DNA from: Armatimonadota bacterium
GTDB taxonomy: Bacteria > Armatimonadota > HRBIN16
Direction: 5' to 3'
Length of the DNA stretch: 64,000 nucleotides
NCBI GenBank assembly: GCA_026003175.1
Contig: BPGT01000002.1
Coordinates: 558,001-622,000, forward strand
The notes under the pieces were generated by a model. It searched no databases and was not told the DNA's origin. It saw only the letters and a program-made list of their open reading frames with translations. The position numbers were made by a program, and so were the translations under genes. This document shows, one piece after another, positions 45,516-55,317 of this stretch. How positions within the stretch are numbered: position 1 is the stretch's first letter; each line of letters begins with the position of its first letter.

Positions 45516-46283
45516 CTATACCTCACGCCGTCCAAAGTTCCATATCGATAGCGCCACGCACGTTGCCAAGTAGCAGAGCCCATATATCGCTACCAGCACC
45601 AGGTAGCTCGTCGGAACCGACAGGTCGTGTACAAGAGCATCCTTAAAGCGGAACGCCTCCACGTTAGGTAGCACCACGCCGACTGCGGTAATTGCCCATT
45701 TGGCAAAGCCGGTATTGCGCTCCGCCAAGTGGTGCAGATAGCCCATCTTCAAACTTCCCAACAGGTAGAGGAAGAGTGTGAGTGTAGCGGTCATCGCAGG
45801 GGTGAAGAAAGTGGACAGGAGCAGCGCCAGCGCGCCGACCAGTGCCACCTCCAGATAGGTAAAGATGACGGCAACGACCGCTAAAACGGATACATAGTGC
45901 AGGTGCGCCCACAGCAAGAGGATCAGCGTGATTGCCATCAGGGTCATGCCAGCATACACCGCCAGCAGCGCGCCGATGTAGCGAGCAACGAGGTATAAGC
46001 CACGCGAGATAGGACGTGCCAGCACCGGGTAGACGATGCGTTGCTCTACGTCATGAAATAGCGCGCCGCCGAGAAGGAAGACGACACTGAGCGAGCCTGC
46101 GAGCAGAATCATCACCATGCCGGTGTCCTTCACGATTTTGACCTGCACCCCCAGGTCAAAGAACGACACCGTTCCCGCAACGGCAATCACCACCAGCGAC
46201 AGTAAAACCATCACATGCAGTATCTGCCGGCGTACCGCTTCCAGAAAACTCAGTTTGACGAGGGCGAAAAGCGATCTCAGCAT
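45516..46283 (-). CDS. ABC-2 type transporter permease
   Basis: A 255-residue integral membrane protein with six predicted helices, in the ABC-2/NosY-like class (RSLFALVKLSFLEAVRRQILHVMVLLSL at the start; PVLARPISRGLYLVARYIGALLAVYAGMTLM near 100). It is followed after 1 nt by the His-rich protein and preceded after 11 nt by the ATPase. It forms the transmembrane part of an exporter; the substrate is unknown, but the His-rich neighbour hints at metal handling. Confidence 0.85.
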   Translation of the reverse strand: MLRSLFALVKLSFLEAVRRQILHVMVLLSLVVIAVAGTVSFFDLGVQVKIVKDTGMVMILLAGSLSVVFLLGGALFHDVEQRIVYPVLARPISRGLYLVARYIGALLAVYAGMTLMAITLILLLWAHLHYVSVLAVVAVIFTYLEVALVGALALLLSTFFTPAMTATLTLFLYLLGSLKMGYLHHLAERNTGFAKWAITAVGVVLPNVEAFRFKDALVHDLSVPTSYLVLVAIYGLCYLATCVALSIWNFGRREV

Positions 46284-46294
46284 GGCTGTCCCTC

Positions 46295-47245
46295 CTATGC
46301 TGCCTTATCGATAGGGCTTGTTGCAGGTGCACTCTGGACGATGCGCAGGAACGCCTCTTCCAGAGTCTCGCGTTGCTGGACGACACTGACCAACCGGGCG
46401 TTTGCTTCACCCAGCAGTTTGACCAATGCAAACACCTGTGCCTCGTCCGTTACCGCAACAACCTGAAAACCTTCGCGACGGACGCTCGTGCAGAGGTCGC
46501 ACAACGCTCGTTCGGTGTTTGGGGTAACGTTCTCAGCAATAAGCACGTATCGGTTGGTTTGCTGGGTGAGCTCTTCGGGCGTTCCGAAGGCGAGCAGTTG
46601 TCCCTGGTGGATAATCGCTACGCGGTCGCAAATCAGTTCCACTTCACCAAGATGGTGTGAGCTGAGGAAGATGGTTTTCCCTTGCTCCTTCAGCACCTGC
46701 AGCACATTGCGCATCTCCACCCGTGACACAGGGTCTAGTCCTGAGGCAGGCTCGTCCAGGATGAGTAGTCGCGGGTCGCCTACCAGCGCCTGCGCCAGAG
46801 CCACGCGCTGCGTCATGCCCTTGGACAGCTTGCCAATGGGGCGGTGTGCGAAGGTATCGGCACGAGCCAGCTCCAGCGCGATTTCCACTCGGTGCTTCGC
46901 CTCACGTGCCGATACGCCTGCCAGTGCGGCATGAGCAGAGAGCAACTCGCGCGGTGTGAGATAACGCGGGAAGTAGGGCTGTTCGGGCATGTAGCCAACT
47001 TTTTGACGGGCGCGAGGCTCCTCGCAGGGAACACCGTATAGCCATGCTCGTCCCTGTGTCGGCGCGATAAAGTGCAGCAGCATTTTGATGGTGGTGGTTT
47101 TTCCCGCGCCGTTTGCTCCCAGAAAACCGACCGTCTCGCCGTCTGCAATCTGCAGGCTGAGGTCATGCACAGCGGTATGCTTCTGATTGCGCGATATGTA
47201 TATCTTGGTTAATCTTTCGGTGCGAATAGCGTACAGCGTTTGCAT
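46295..47245 (-). CDS. ABC transporter ATP-binding protein
   Basis: A 316-residue ATPase of the ABC-2 exporter class (CcmA/NatA-like). Walker A is GANGAGKTTTIKML near 38, the signature is LSKGMTQRVALAQAL near 132, Walker B is RLLILDEPASGLDP near 153, and the H-loop is SSHHLGEVELICDRV near 190. The C-terminal extension (about 215-316) is of the kind common in this class. It starts the ABC-permease-His-rich-TPR run. Confidence 0.93.
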   Translation of the reverse strand: MQTLYAIRTERLTKIYISRNQKHTAVHDLSLQIADGETVGFLGANGAGKTTTIKMLLHFIAPTQGRAWLYGVPCEEPRARQKVGYMPEQPYFPRYLTPRELLSAHAALAGVSAREAKHRVEIALELARADTFAHRPIGKLSKGMTQRVALAQALVGDPRLLILDEPASGLDPVSRVEMRNVLQVLKEQGKTIFLSSHHLGEVELICDRVAIIHQGQLLAFGTPEELTQQTNRYVLIAENVTPNTERALCDLCTSVRREGFQVVAVTDEAQVFALVKLLGEANARLVSVVQQRETLEEAFLRIVQSAPATSPIDKAA

Positions 47246-47414
47246 CTGTACTTGCTCCCGCTTGTTGTGGCGTGCTCCCTATATCTTTATCGGTAGCGTA
47301 GGCTCTTTTGTAGAGAGAATATGGCACTTTTTCGGGTGAGGTGCGCCCGACGCACGACCGATGATGTGACTAAGAGGTTTAAACAACTATTTTCTGCCGG
47401 AGAAGGTGTAGCCT

Positions 47415-48461
47415 ATGGAAGCTTCGCGAAAACATCTGAATAGAAACGAGCGTGAGTCTCGTCTTCTTGAACTGCTGCCGATTGCTCTGCAGCCTATATA
47501 CAGCGCACCGCAAGTACATCAGGTTGTGGAACGCGCCTGTACCGCCATTGGCGAGGGGTTGGGCGTACAGGCAGCGTTTGTGTTGTGGTACTCCGATAGT
47601 GAGCGCGCCTTCGTAGGGATGCCCTCGGGCTACGGCATTGACGATGCGACGCTATCGCACATCCACCTGCCCGCGGGCACGTGCGTCGCCAGCGATTACG
47701 CTTTTGTACACGGTAAGCCATACCTTAGCGACCAAACGGATGAGGAAGAGCTGCTGACCACTACACTGCGGCGCGATTTACGCTTATCTCGCTTGATGAC
47801 GCTTCCCGTTCGGGACGAAAGGCATGCGCGCGGCGTACTGCATGTGGTGAACAAGCCGGGCAAGCCATACGACAGCATCGATGTGGCGTTTGCCCTGAGC
47901 GTTGCGCAGGCATGTGGTGCAGCACTATCCCTGCTGCACTATCGCCACTACATTGACCGCATGGCGGTTACGGATGGACTGACCGGGCTGTTCAACCGTT
48001 ACCACGCTGAGACTTTGCTGGAGGAACATTCCCATTTTGCTATGCAGAACAAAACGCCTTTGAGCGTGGCAGTGGTGTATCTGGACCATCTGAAGTATAT
48101 CAACGATGTCTATGGCTATCGCACTGGTGACAGAGCACTGCTATCGCTAGCGCAGGCACTGCAGAAGAGCGTGAGCCCACGCGCGATACTGGCACGCTAC
48201 GCTGGCGATGAGTTCGTAGCGCTACTGCCGGGGGTCGGTTTGCGAGAAGCACAGATGCAAATGCAGATGGTGCGCGACCTGGTTGCGCAGGAATGCTGGG
48301 AGCCGGTAGGCAGTTTGAGCGTCAGTATCGGCGTGGTCAGCTTCCCGGAGAGTGCGGTGCCAGCAGAACAGTTGCTCTCCGCTGCCGAGGATGCAGCAAT
48401 GGCAGCCAAACGTCACGGTCGTAATCAAGTGGTGCTGGTGACTCCGCGTAGCGCAGCATAG
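47415..48461 (+). CDS. GAF-GGDEF protein with degenerate active site
   Basis: A 348-residue protein with an N-terminal GAF-like sensor domain (about 30-170) and a C-terminal GGDEF domain (about 185-345; DRMAVTDGLTGLFNRYHAE, then RYAGDEFVALLPG). The signature is AGDEF rather than GGDEF, which is often active. However, the metal-binding DxD segment reads VYLDHLKYINDVYGYRTGD, lacking the first Asp and the usual His. Diguanylate cyclase activity is thus doubtful. It may be a regulatory c-di-GMP or GTP sensor. The gene lies upstream of the Rhs locus with a 440-nt gap. Confidence 0.85.
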   Translation: MEASRKHLNRNERESRLLELLPIALQPIYSAPQVHQVVERACTAIGEGLGVQAAFVLWYSDSERAFVGMPSGYGIDDATLSHIHLPAGTCVASDYAFVHGKPYLSDQTDEEELLTTTLRRDLRLSRLMTLPVRDERHARGVLHVVNKPGKPYDSIDVAFALSVAQACGAALSLLHYRHYIDRMAVTDGLTGLFNRYHAETLLEEHSHFAMQNKTPLSVAVVYLDHLKYINDVYGYRTGDRALLSLAQALQKSVSPRAILARYAGDEFVALLPGVGLREAQMQMQMVRDLVAQECWEPVGSLSVSIGVVSFPESAVPAEQLLSAAEDAAMAAKRHGRNQVVLVTPRSAA

Positions 48462-48785
48462 ATGTTTGCACCCAACCGGAGGGCGAACCTGCGGGTGAGC
48501 CGAAAACTGGTCTCTTTGCTCCTCCACCCGCAGGGGCGGATCACCTCAGTATGGGTCTGCGGCTAAAGCGCATCCTTGCAACCAACCTCTGCCTTCGCAG
48601 GGTTTTAGTAGCCAACACAGGCTGGCTTTGTCAGAACGGCTGCATCTAGAAAGACACCTACTTAAGGGTACGACGGTGTTCATTTATTTCTTAAAAAAAT
48701 AGAAAATTATTACATCATTGCAATGCAATCACACTTTCTGGCAATAGTGGCAAAAATTTTATGAAATTTTCCCCGTCAAAACCCC
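48462..48785. other. Gap before the Rhs promoter, with a strong hairpin
   Basis: This stretch has no credible gene. CCTGCGGGTG (48488-48497) and CACCCGCAGG (48525-48534) form a perfect 10-bp stem with a 27-nt loop just past the GGDEF stop; no T-run follows. An A/T tract (48751-48770) close to the sigma-54 promoter matches the tract upstream of copy A at 5.5 kb and may bend DNA or bind IHF. Activator sites are expected here but not identified. Confidence 0.5.
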
Positions 48786-48816
48786 AAAAACCCCGTTTGT
48801 GGTACGATTCTTGCAT
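48786..48816 (+). promoter_or_regulatory. Sigma-54-type promoter block, copy B, driving the Rhs gene
   Basis: AAAAACCCCGTTTG then TGGTACGATTCTTGCAT, with GG (48801-48802) and GC (48813-48814) exactly 10 bp apart, matching the -24/-12 elements of RpoN promoters. The predicted start is near 48826, 78 bp before the Rhs ATG. The 31 bp are identical, in inverted orientation, to 5501-5531. Confidence 0.78.
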
Positions 48817-48903
48817 ATATATCAGGGTGGAAAGGCTCTGCGGGCAAACGCCTTAAGCACGCATTTTGGACAACTTTTTCAAAACGAAAAAGGAGGCTTC
48901 AAA

Positions 48904-51900
48904 ATGTTACGTAAAAGGTTATTCCTGACCCCCCCCTATTAGTGTAATCCTTGCTACGTTTCTGTTCCTGCTGGTCTCCCTTGCACGAGCACAGCAACCT
49001 CCCACGCTCACCCTCCTCAATGCCGACATCGACGGCGATAATGAAGTCACCCTCTTTGACTTCGGGGCACTAACGAACGCCTTCGGCAGTGTGCCCGGCG
49101 ACCCCAACTGGAACCCCGATGCCGACCTGGACGGGGATGATGAGGTGACCCTGTTTGACTTCGGTATCCTGACCGCCAACTTCGGTCTTATCGGTGCGGA
49201 GGAGTTTGCAGGCAGCACGCAGTCGGCGTCGGGTGTGTTTACCGCCACGGTGCACGTGGTGTTGGGTGACTGGACAGCCCAGACCGACCGCGCGGTGTAT
49301 GTGGTGTTGCAGTTGAAGCGAGCGGGCACGGAGGGCGATTCGGGCACCCCCATTTACGAGCAATCGGTGACCTTCACGCAGGGTGAGGTGGAGAGGGATG
49401 TGCAGGTTCACCTTGCTGCTGGCATTTACACGGTGCGTGCGCTGGCATATAACGACGAGGCACACACCGACATCTCGCACTGGTTGCGCAGTGAGTTGAC
49501 AGGGTTCGTGGTGCCCAGTGGAGGTGGTAGCGCCCGCAACGTGGTTCCTGCTCCAACGTGGGCAGAGGAGGTCATCCCAGCGGACAGTGTCCCTTCTGGC
49601 GGGATGGGGCCCTCCAGTGCGAGCAGGGTGAATCTTGCCTCAGGGGCATACGAGCACGTTCCCCCTGCTGACCTAGAGGTGCCCAACCCGTTCGGCCCGT
49701 TTGTGGCGTTCGCCCGGCGTTATAGCAGCTGGATGGCGCAAGCAGGTATCAGTTCTCCCGGTTTGGGAGTAGGGTGGAAGCACAGCTTAGACCTTTTCAT
49801 CACCTGGGACAGAGTTTCCAACCCCACAACAGCCACATTATTCTATCCTAACGGTGCTACCGAGTCACTGGGCGCGACCCAGCAAGGTAGCGCGTATCGG
49901 TTCACGCCGCCGGAAGGGGCTCCGTATGCCGGGTTGGCAGAGCCAGACAATGCCTACCCAGGTGGCTGGCGGATTACCCTGTTCTACCGCGACTACTCGC
50001 GACTGGTTTTCGCGCCCGTTTCCGACCAGATGCTGACTGTCTTCCGTCTGGTGGGAATAGTGGACCGTGCGGGCAACGCGGTGGGGCTGTTCTACCAGAA
50101 CGGACTGCTGCGTTACGTGCGCGCTGGCGGTACTAACCTGCTGGAACTGGTGTATGACGGCAACGGGATGCTGGCGCAGGCGAAGGCGTATGACGCAGGC
50201 GCGAACAACTACGCTACTGTGACCTACACCCACCAGCAGCTAGACGACGGCAACCGCCATCTGGTGCAGGTTTCGCAGATAAATGCTCCAGCCTCCTTGC
50301 GCTGGGGGTTCGGTTATGGCTACGTGTGGACACGCCAGGACAACAGCCAGGTGCGTCTGCTGACGCACGTCAGCGCACCTGACCCGCGAGGCGGTGGGGG
50401 GATACTAACGGTTCCAGTGGCTTACGATAGCAACGGCATGGTGCAGATGCTGATGGACGCCAACGGTCATGCCCGCCGCTACGTATACCAGAACAACGGT
50501 ACGACCGATGTGGAGGTGTACAACGGCTCTACTGGCGAACTGGACTTCGGCTGGACACAGAAGCTGGGTGTGGCAGGGGTAAACGGCGGTATCGTGGATG
50601 CACTCAGCAATCAGAGCCAGCTGGTGTATGCCAACACCTACTTACCCACATCCTATACTAACCGCAATGGGCAGACTCTGCAGGCGAACTACGACCAGTA
50701 CGGTAACCCTACCACAATGATCGCTCCGCGCAACATCCGTACGGTCATCAACTACACCTATCCCGCCGACTACCCAATCAGCCCCATCCAGCAAGTAGAG
50801 GTGCGGCAGATAGCAGCCAACGGCACGGCGAAGACTTCGACCATTTACACCTTCTACACGCCTGCGGAGGAGGCGCTACAGGTTCCGGGCGCGAAGGCAG
50901 GTTTGCTCAAAGAGGTACAGTCCCCACGTCCGGGAGTATCTGGCGAGCGGGTGAGCACGCGCTATTACTATACCTCACAGGGCAATCTGGCGGTAGTGGA
51001 AGCACCGGGTGCCAACGATGCGGGGCGCAAGCGGACGACGGTGTACTTCTACGATCGCGACCCCTTCAATGGCGAGAACTTCGTGCCCTTGCTGGGGCGT
51101 CCGGTAGCGGTAGCGGTGTACGACGAGACCATCGCCAACGTCTGGGGCGAATACCAGAACTGGCTACAAAACCGCAACGACACCTTCTGGACGCAGTCGC
51201 CTCGACGGCTCATCTTCTTCGATCGGTATCGCTATGACCTGCTTGGGCGGCTTGTTTCGGTAACAGACGCCGCGGGCAACACCACCAGCTTCACCTACAA
51301 CGAGGCGAACCAGCTGGCAACGGTTACCTATCCTCCAGTAAAAGACGCAGTAAGAGACGACACGGGCAAGTGGATCCCCACGTGGGTCACCACGAAGGAG
51401 CAGTATGTGTACTGGCCAGGCGCAGGTGGACAGCTCAAGCAGGTGCTGTTGTTCGCCAATAACGTGTTCTTCCGGTCGGCGGATATTAACGTGGGCGCGG
51501 AAGGTGAGCAAAAAGGCACCACCGGCACCAGCGTTCAGCCGATACAACTGGGCTATGATGCACAATATCGACCGCTAGGTGTGGTGGACGGCAGAGGCAA
51601 CGCTACCACCTTAGGCTACACGCAAGCAGGGTTCCCCAACCTGAAGCAGTATCCTCTGGCAGATGCCTTCCAGTGGTATTACGCCCCGGTGAACCAGCAA
51701 AGCCTGTGGTGGGGCGAGGATAAGGAGGGTAACCCCGTTGCCCGGCTGGATGCCAACGGCGTGCTGACGCGCTATGTGCGGGATGCCGAGGACAGCCGAT
51801 TGCTGCGGGTAGAGTACTACAGCGAACCATACGACCCGAACAGTCTCATCAGTTCCGAGACGGTATACATCGGCTACGACGAGTTCAACCGTATCTCGCA

Positions 51901-53296
51901 GCTGGTCAACGCACAGGCGCAGATAGACTACACCTACGACGACAACGACCTGTTGCTATCGGTGACCATCACCTATCCCGCACCTGTCGGCACGAAGACC
52001 ATCAACTATCAGTACTACCCCGACGGCAGTCGCAAGAGCATGAGCGTGCCCAACGTGGGTACCTTCAACTACTATTACTACTACACCGACGGTTCCGGCA
52101 CGATGCGGGTGATGGGATCGGTGGTGCGGGTGACCTGTCCCTGGACGCTGCATCCGAATATCTCGTGCAACTATGACCAGGCAGGACGACTGCGCCGTGA
52201 AACCAACGGCGGTGTGCTCATAGACTACGACTACTACCCACGCGGGCTGCTTAGCCGACAGGTGAGTTATTCCGGAGCGGGTAACTTACTCTCTGCTTTT
52301 GCCGATTTCGATGCTGGAGGGCAGCCTACCCTAGAGGGCATCTTCTACGACGCCTCAGGCAATCGCACACATCTACTGGTAACTATCCCGCCGCAGCGAA
52401 GTGCGCTGGGCATCGCCGGGCAGATCGACTACACCTACGACAGTCGTGACCGCCTCAGCCGTGAGACCTTCACACTGGCGAATAACCAGGTGTGGTACGA
52501 CGACCAATACACCTACGACAGTGCAGATAACCCTACCTCTATCCACGGTTCCAGCTACACGCACAATGCAAACAACCAGGTCAGCAGTGCATTGTTCCAG
52601 TATGACGACAATGGCAACGCCATCCTCTTCCGGGGATTGGCTGTCGGTTTTGACCTGGAGAATCGCATAGTGCAGCTGCCCGACTTGTTTTGGGGCGGAA
52701 GCAACGTCATCACCTCGCGTTATCGTCCGGACGGCTTGCAGGCGTGGAGGCAAGACGCTAACGGGCGGGTGTACTTCCTTTACGACGGTACACGCCTTGT
52801 AGCGGAATACAGCGGCAGCAACGGTAGCCTGTTGCAGCACTTCGCCTACTCCGCCGAGGGCTTGAACCAGCGGCGTGGCAACCAACACCGACTGTTTACC
52901 TTTGACCCCGACGGCAATCTGGTGCACCGCTTGACAGCCGGTACGGTTAGTGCGTTGAGCATCACCTGGCACAACCGTTTAGGAGTGGTGTATCAAGACC
53001 AACTCGCCAGCACGGGACAACTAGTAGATGTTCCCAACGCCGGCACGGTTGGTTATCAAGGCTACCTCGGCGCCTACTCCGACGCCAGTACCCGCACCTT
53101 GGGGCAGGCACGCTTCGCCGCGCTGGTTACGTTGAACGCAGGTGGATACTTCGACCCTGTCACCGCGCAGGGGATGCAGCGCGACCTGGGTGCAGTCAAC
53201 CCCTACACCCGCCTGTATCGTCAGGGTGGCTCCCTTGCCGACCGGTTGACGAATCTGGTATATATCCTGGGCGGATGCGGGCTGGACGTCAGGTGA
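48904..53296 (+). CDS. Secreted Rhs/YD-repeat protein with N-terminal dockerin-like repeats (frameshifted)
   Basis: The ATG at 48904 follows AAGGAGG. As sequenced the frame stops after 12 codons; with seven rather than eight C at 48929-48936 it reads on as a signal peptide (ISVILATFLFLLVSLARAQQ). Two dockerin-like repeats follow (NADIDGDNEVTLFDFGALTNAFG; DADLDGDDEVTLFDFGILTANFG), then an Ig-like domain. A long run of Rhs/YD repeats, about 1100 residues, forms the shell that encloses a toxin tip. The frame ends at 53296, but removing one G near 53273 fuses it to the next gene. With both corrections 48904-53846 is exactly 1647 codons. Confidence 0.85.
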
Positions 53297-53324
53297 CCCC
53301 TCGGCGGCGGAAGGCGCGGCGTTC

Positions 53325-53846
53325 GTGAAGGCGGTCGATGCCCTGCAGCGCACCATCGGCACCGCGTGGGAGATCCAGAACATCGCAGCACTGCCCAGGC
53401 TGGCAGGCGGATTAACTCTGGCGGCAGGTGAAGCAATATCAGAACTAGGTGAGCGGGGCATTAGTATTGCCTCACGGTTACAGCGTTTAGCCCGCGTCAT
53501 AACTACCGAGGTTGAGTCGTACAGAACCTTCCGTTATCTGAAGCAGACACATCCAGAGGCAGTTGTCGAGCTTTATCATTACACAAGCGGCAAGGCCGCC
53601 CAAGAGATTATGGCATCGGGCTTTCTGCGCGGTGGGCGTGGCTTATGGCGCCTATGGGCATCCGAGGATGTCTATTTCTCCGTTTACCCAAATGCTCCAG
53701 GATGGCTTTTGAAGGGCGTTTACATGCTTGAGCCTGCCAAAACACAGGTGGTGATACCTGTCAGATTACCTCTTAAAGAGGTCATCTGGCGACCATTCGG
53801 TATTCGGATAGTGCCTGGGCCTGTGCCCATAGCCGCTGGTTACTAA
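53325..53846 (+). CDS. Rhs C-terminal tip: putative ADP-ribosyltransferase-like toxin
   Basis: A 173-residue frame that is most likely the end of the Rhs protein, reached through DAGWTSGDPSAAEGAAF just upstream. The first part (NIAALPRLAGGL, encoded at 53379-53413) is conserved in the displaced tip at 54.8 kb. The variable part includes ELYHYTSGKAAQEIMASGFL and EDVYFSVYP, resembling HYD1-type or related ADP-ribosyltransferase-like toxin domains (HYT motif, then VYFS). That match is by eye only. The next gene is 15 nt away, the normal place for an immunity gene. Confidence 0.65.
   Translation: MKAVDALQRTIGTAWEIQNIAALPRLAGGLTLAAGEAISELGERGISIASRLQRLARVITTEVESYRTFRYLKQTHPEAVVELYHYTSGKAAQEIMASGFLRGGRGLWRLWASEDVYFSVYPNAPGWLLKGVYMLEPAKTQVVIPVRLPLKEVIWRPFGIRIVPGPVPIAAGY
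53379..53413 (+). repeat. 35-bp direct repeat, copy 1 (inside the active toxin tip)
   Basis: Identical to 54786-54820 and in the same reading frame; it encodes NIAALPRLAGGL. It is the junction between the constant Rhs part and the variable toxin domain, a natural site for homologous recombination. Confidence 0.95.
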
Positions 53847-53860
53847 GGTGGAACGGTAAC

Positions 53861-54694
53861 ATGATGCGCTCAAAGAGACCTTTTTGGATTAATGCACTGG
53901 CAGCGGCGGGGAGTTGGTTTATCATCACCCTGCTATCGGCGGGTATGAGCTGGGGGATATTTATTTCTTCCCCCGGCCTGCCTTTATCTATCCGTGTCTT
54001 TGTGGCGGGCTTAACCTTTGTCCTATTGTTCGTGATGTGTCATCTTTTCTTTCTGCCCCTTTGGCATTTGGGCGTGCGTCTACTTTCTGGCGAAACGCCT
54101 GGCCCTGTCCGGCTTGGTGAAGGATTCATTGTGGATGTGGCAAGCCTACTAGCGGCAATTGTTACTTGGGGAATGGTGTTCGGCGGAAGTTTTATTGCAG
54201 GAGCAGCTTCTTACAATTTGTGCTCGCCCATTAAAATCACGGCGTTATGCATAGGGTTTTCTGTACTCCTCGCGCTCATTGCGTTGAGCATAGGTATTGT
54301 ACTAGCTGAGCCTTTCTACAAGATACTTCGCTTTGTGATGTCAGGAGGTCTCACAACATGCCTGCACCGTGCGGACGATGAGGTAGTTATTTGGCGATTG
54401 CTGAGGCTGTGGCAGCAATTGGCACATCGGCTATACCCGGTACACAACCCGTTGACCCCTGAGGAGCAGATACGATTGCTGGTTACCTACGTGCTGGATG
54501 GTAGTATATCCAGCTATGACCAATTCGTGAAGGAGGCTGGTACAGTACGCATCAAGCTATCTAATGTCAGCACTTTTGAGGAGTTGCTAGCAATTCTCGG
54601 GCAGTGTAGCACAGACAGCGGTGAATTCTCTCAGGAGTGCATTTCTTCTCATCTGAAAGATATTAACACCCTGATAGAGAAGCTATCTAAGTAA
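53861..54694 (+). CDS. Four-helix membrane protein, candidate immunity protein
   Basis: A 277-residue protein with about four membrane helices in its first 165 residues (LAAAGSWFIITLLSAGMSW; FVAGLTFVLLFVMCHLFFLPL; VDVASLLAAIVTWGMVFGG; ITALCIGFSVLLALIALSIG) and a soluble C-terminal domain (about 170-277). No family is recognised. The assignment rests only on its position, 15 nt after the toxin tip and before the displaced tip. A soluble ADP-ribosyltransferase toxin would normally need a cytoplasmic immunity protein, which leaves some doubt. AAGGTGG precedes the ATG. Confidence 0.6.
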   Translation: MMRSKRPFWINALAAAGSWFIITLLSAGMSWGIFISSPGLPLSIRVFVAGLTFVLLFVMCHLFFLPLWHLGVRLLSGETPGPVRLGEGFIVDVASLLAAIVTWGMVFGGSFIAGAASYNLCSPIKITALCIGFSVLLALIALSIGIVLAEPFYKILRFVMSGGLTTCLHRADDEVVIWRLLRLWQQLAHRLYPVHNPLTPEEQIRLLVTYVLDGSISSYDQFVKEAGTVRIKLSNVSTFEELLAILGQCSTDSGEFSQECISSHLKDINTLIEKLSK

Positions 54695-54773
54695 CGCCAT
54701 AAAAACGTGTTGAGAGCGGTCAGGACGTCCTTTTGGCAAACGGAGCGATTATCTAATAGCCTCACCACACACG

Positions 54774-55265
54774 ATGTCGTACGGTAACATCGCAGCACTG
54801 CCCAGGCTGGCAGGCGGATTGGGAGTAGGTCTACTCGATGTTGCCGAAGACCTTGCTGGCGGTGGGTTCCGCCTGGCACGGCAAACCGCACGGCAGGCGG
54901 CAAGGGAACTCCCGCCCGTGGTGATAGGTGAGAATATGGAACGGGTCAGAGCCTATGCACGGATGATTGGTGCAGAGACGATAGACGATTGGTTGGCAGG
55001 ACGCCAGTGGACTGAGGAACTCAACGCGGCGTGGATTCGCCAAATGATGCGACAAGGACGCCGTGTGATTGACATCGGACCTGACTTTACTCGACGCCTG
55101 AAGCGGTATCTCGATATCCGCGCGGGGAAGCCGAATGTTCCCTCGCCTATATCCGACCCATATAACCTTGAACGCCGCTTGCTGAAAGGCTATCCACGTT
55201 ATGAAAAGCAGTTTATCCGACGAGGCAAGTGGTGGGGCGGCGTCCTAGACCTTAGTGAACTTTGA
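54774..55265 (+). CDS. Displaced Rhs C-terminal tip (orphan toxin cassette)
   Basis: A 163-residue frame beginning with the conserved junction NIAALPRLAGGL. It continues into a different C-terminal domain: RVRAYARMIGAETIDDWLAGRQW, VIDIGPDFTRRLKRYLDI and LERRLLKGYPRYEKQF with RRGKWWGGV. I recall the IDIGPDF...GK..GG pattern from the ends of other Rhs proteins, but no activity is known to me. There is no ribosome-binding site before its ATG, so it is likely silent until recombined into the main gene. A candidate immunity gene follows at 55318. Confidence 0.7.
   Translation: MSYGNIAALPRLAGGLGVGLLDVAEDLAGGGFRLARQTARQAARELPPVVIGENMERVRAYARMIGAETIDDWLAGRQWTEELNAAWIRQMMRQGRRVIDIGPDFTRRLKRYLDIRAGKPNVPSPISDPYNLERRLLKGYPRYEKQFIRRGKWWGGVLDLSEL
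54786..54820 (+). repeat. 35-bp direct repeat, copy 2 (orphan tip junction)
   Basis: An exact copy of 53379-53413 in the same frame; the sequences diverge immediately on both sides. Recombination between the copies would delete about 1.4 kb and swap the first tip and its neighbour for the second. Confidence 0.95.
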
Positions 55266-55317
55266 CGAAAAACGCGGGGGGTGTGCTAAACGCTCTCCCA
55301 CGAGCAGGAGGAATACA

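Noticed and set aside
48539-48550. GCGGATCACCTC, similar to the 3' end of 16S rRNA
   Set aside because: Only about 10 bases match and no other rRNA sequence is nearby; chance similarity.
49091-49093. GTG as the natural start of the Rhs protein
   Set aside because: It lies inside the dockerin-like repeats; the real start with signal peptide is upstream at 48904 beyond an indel.
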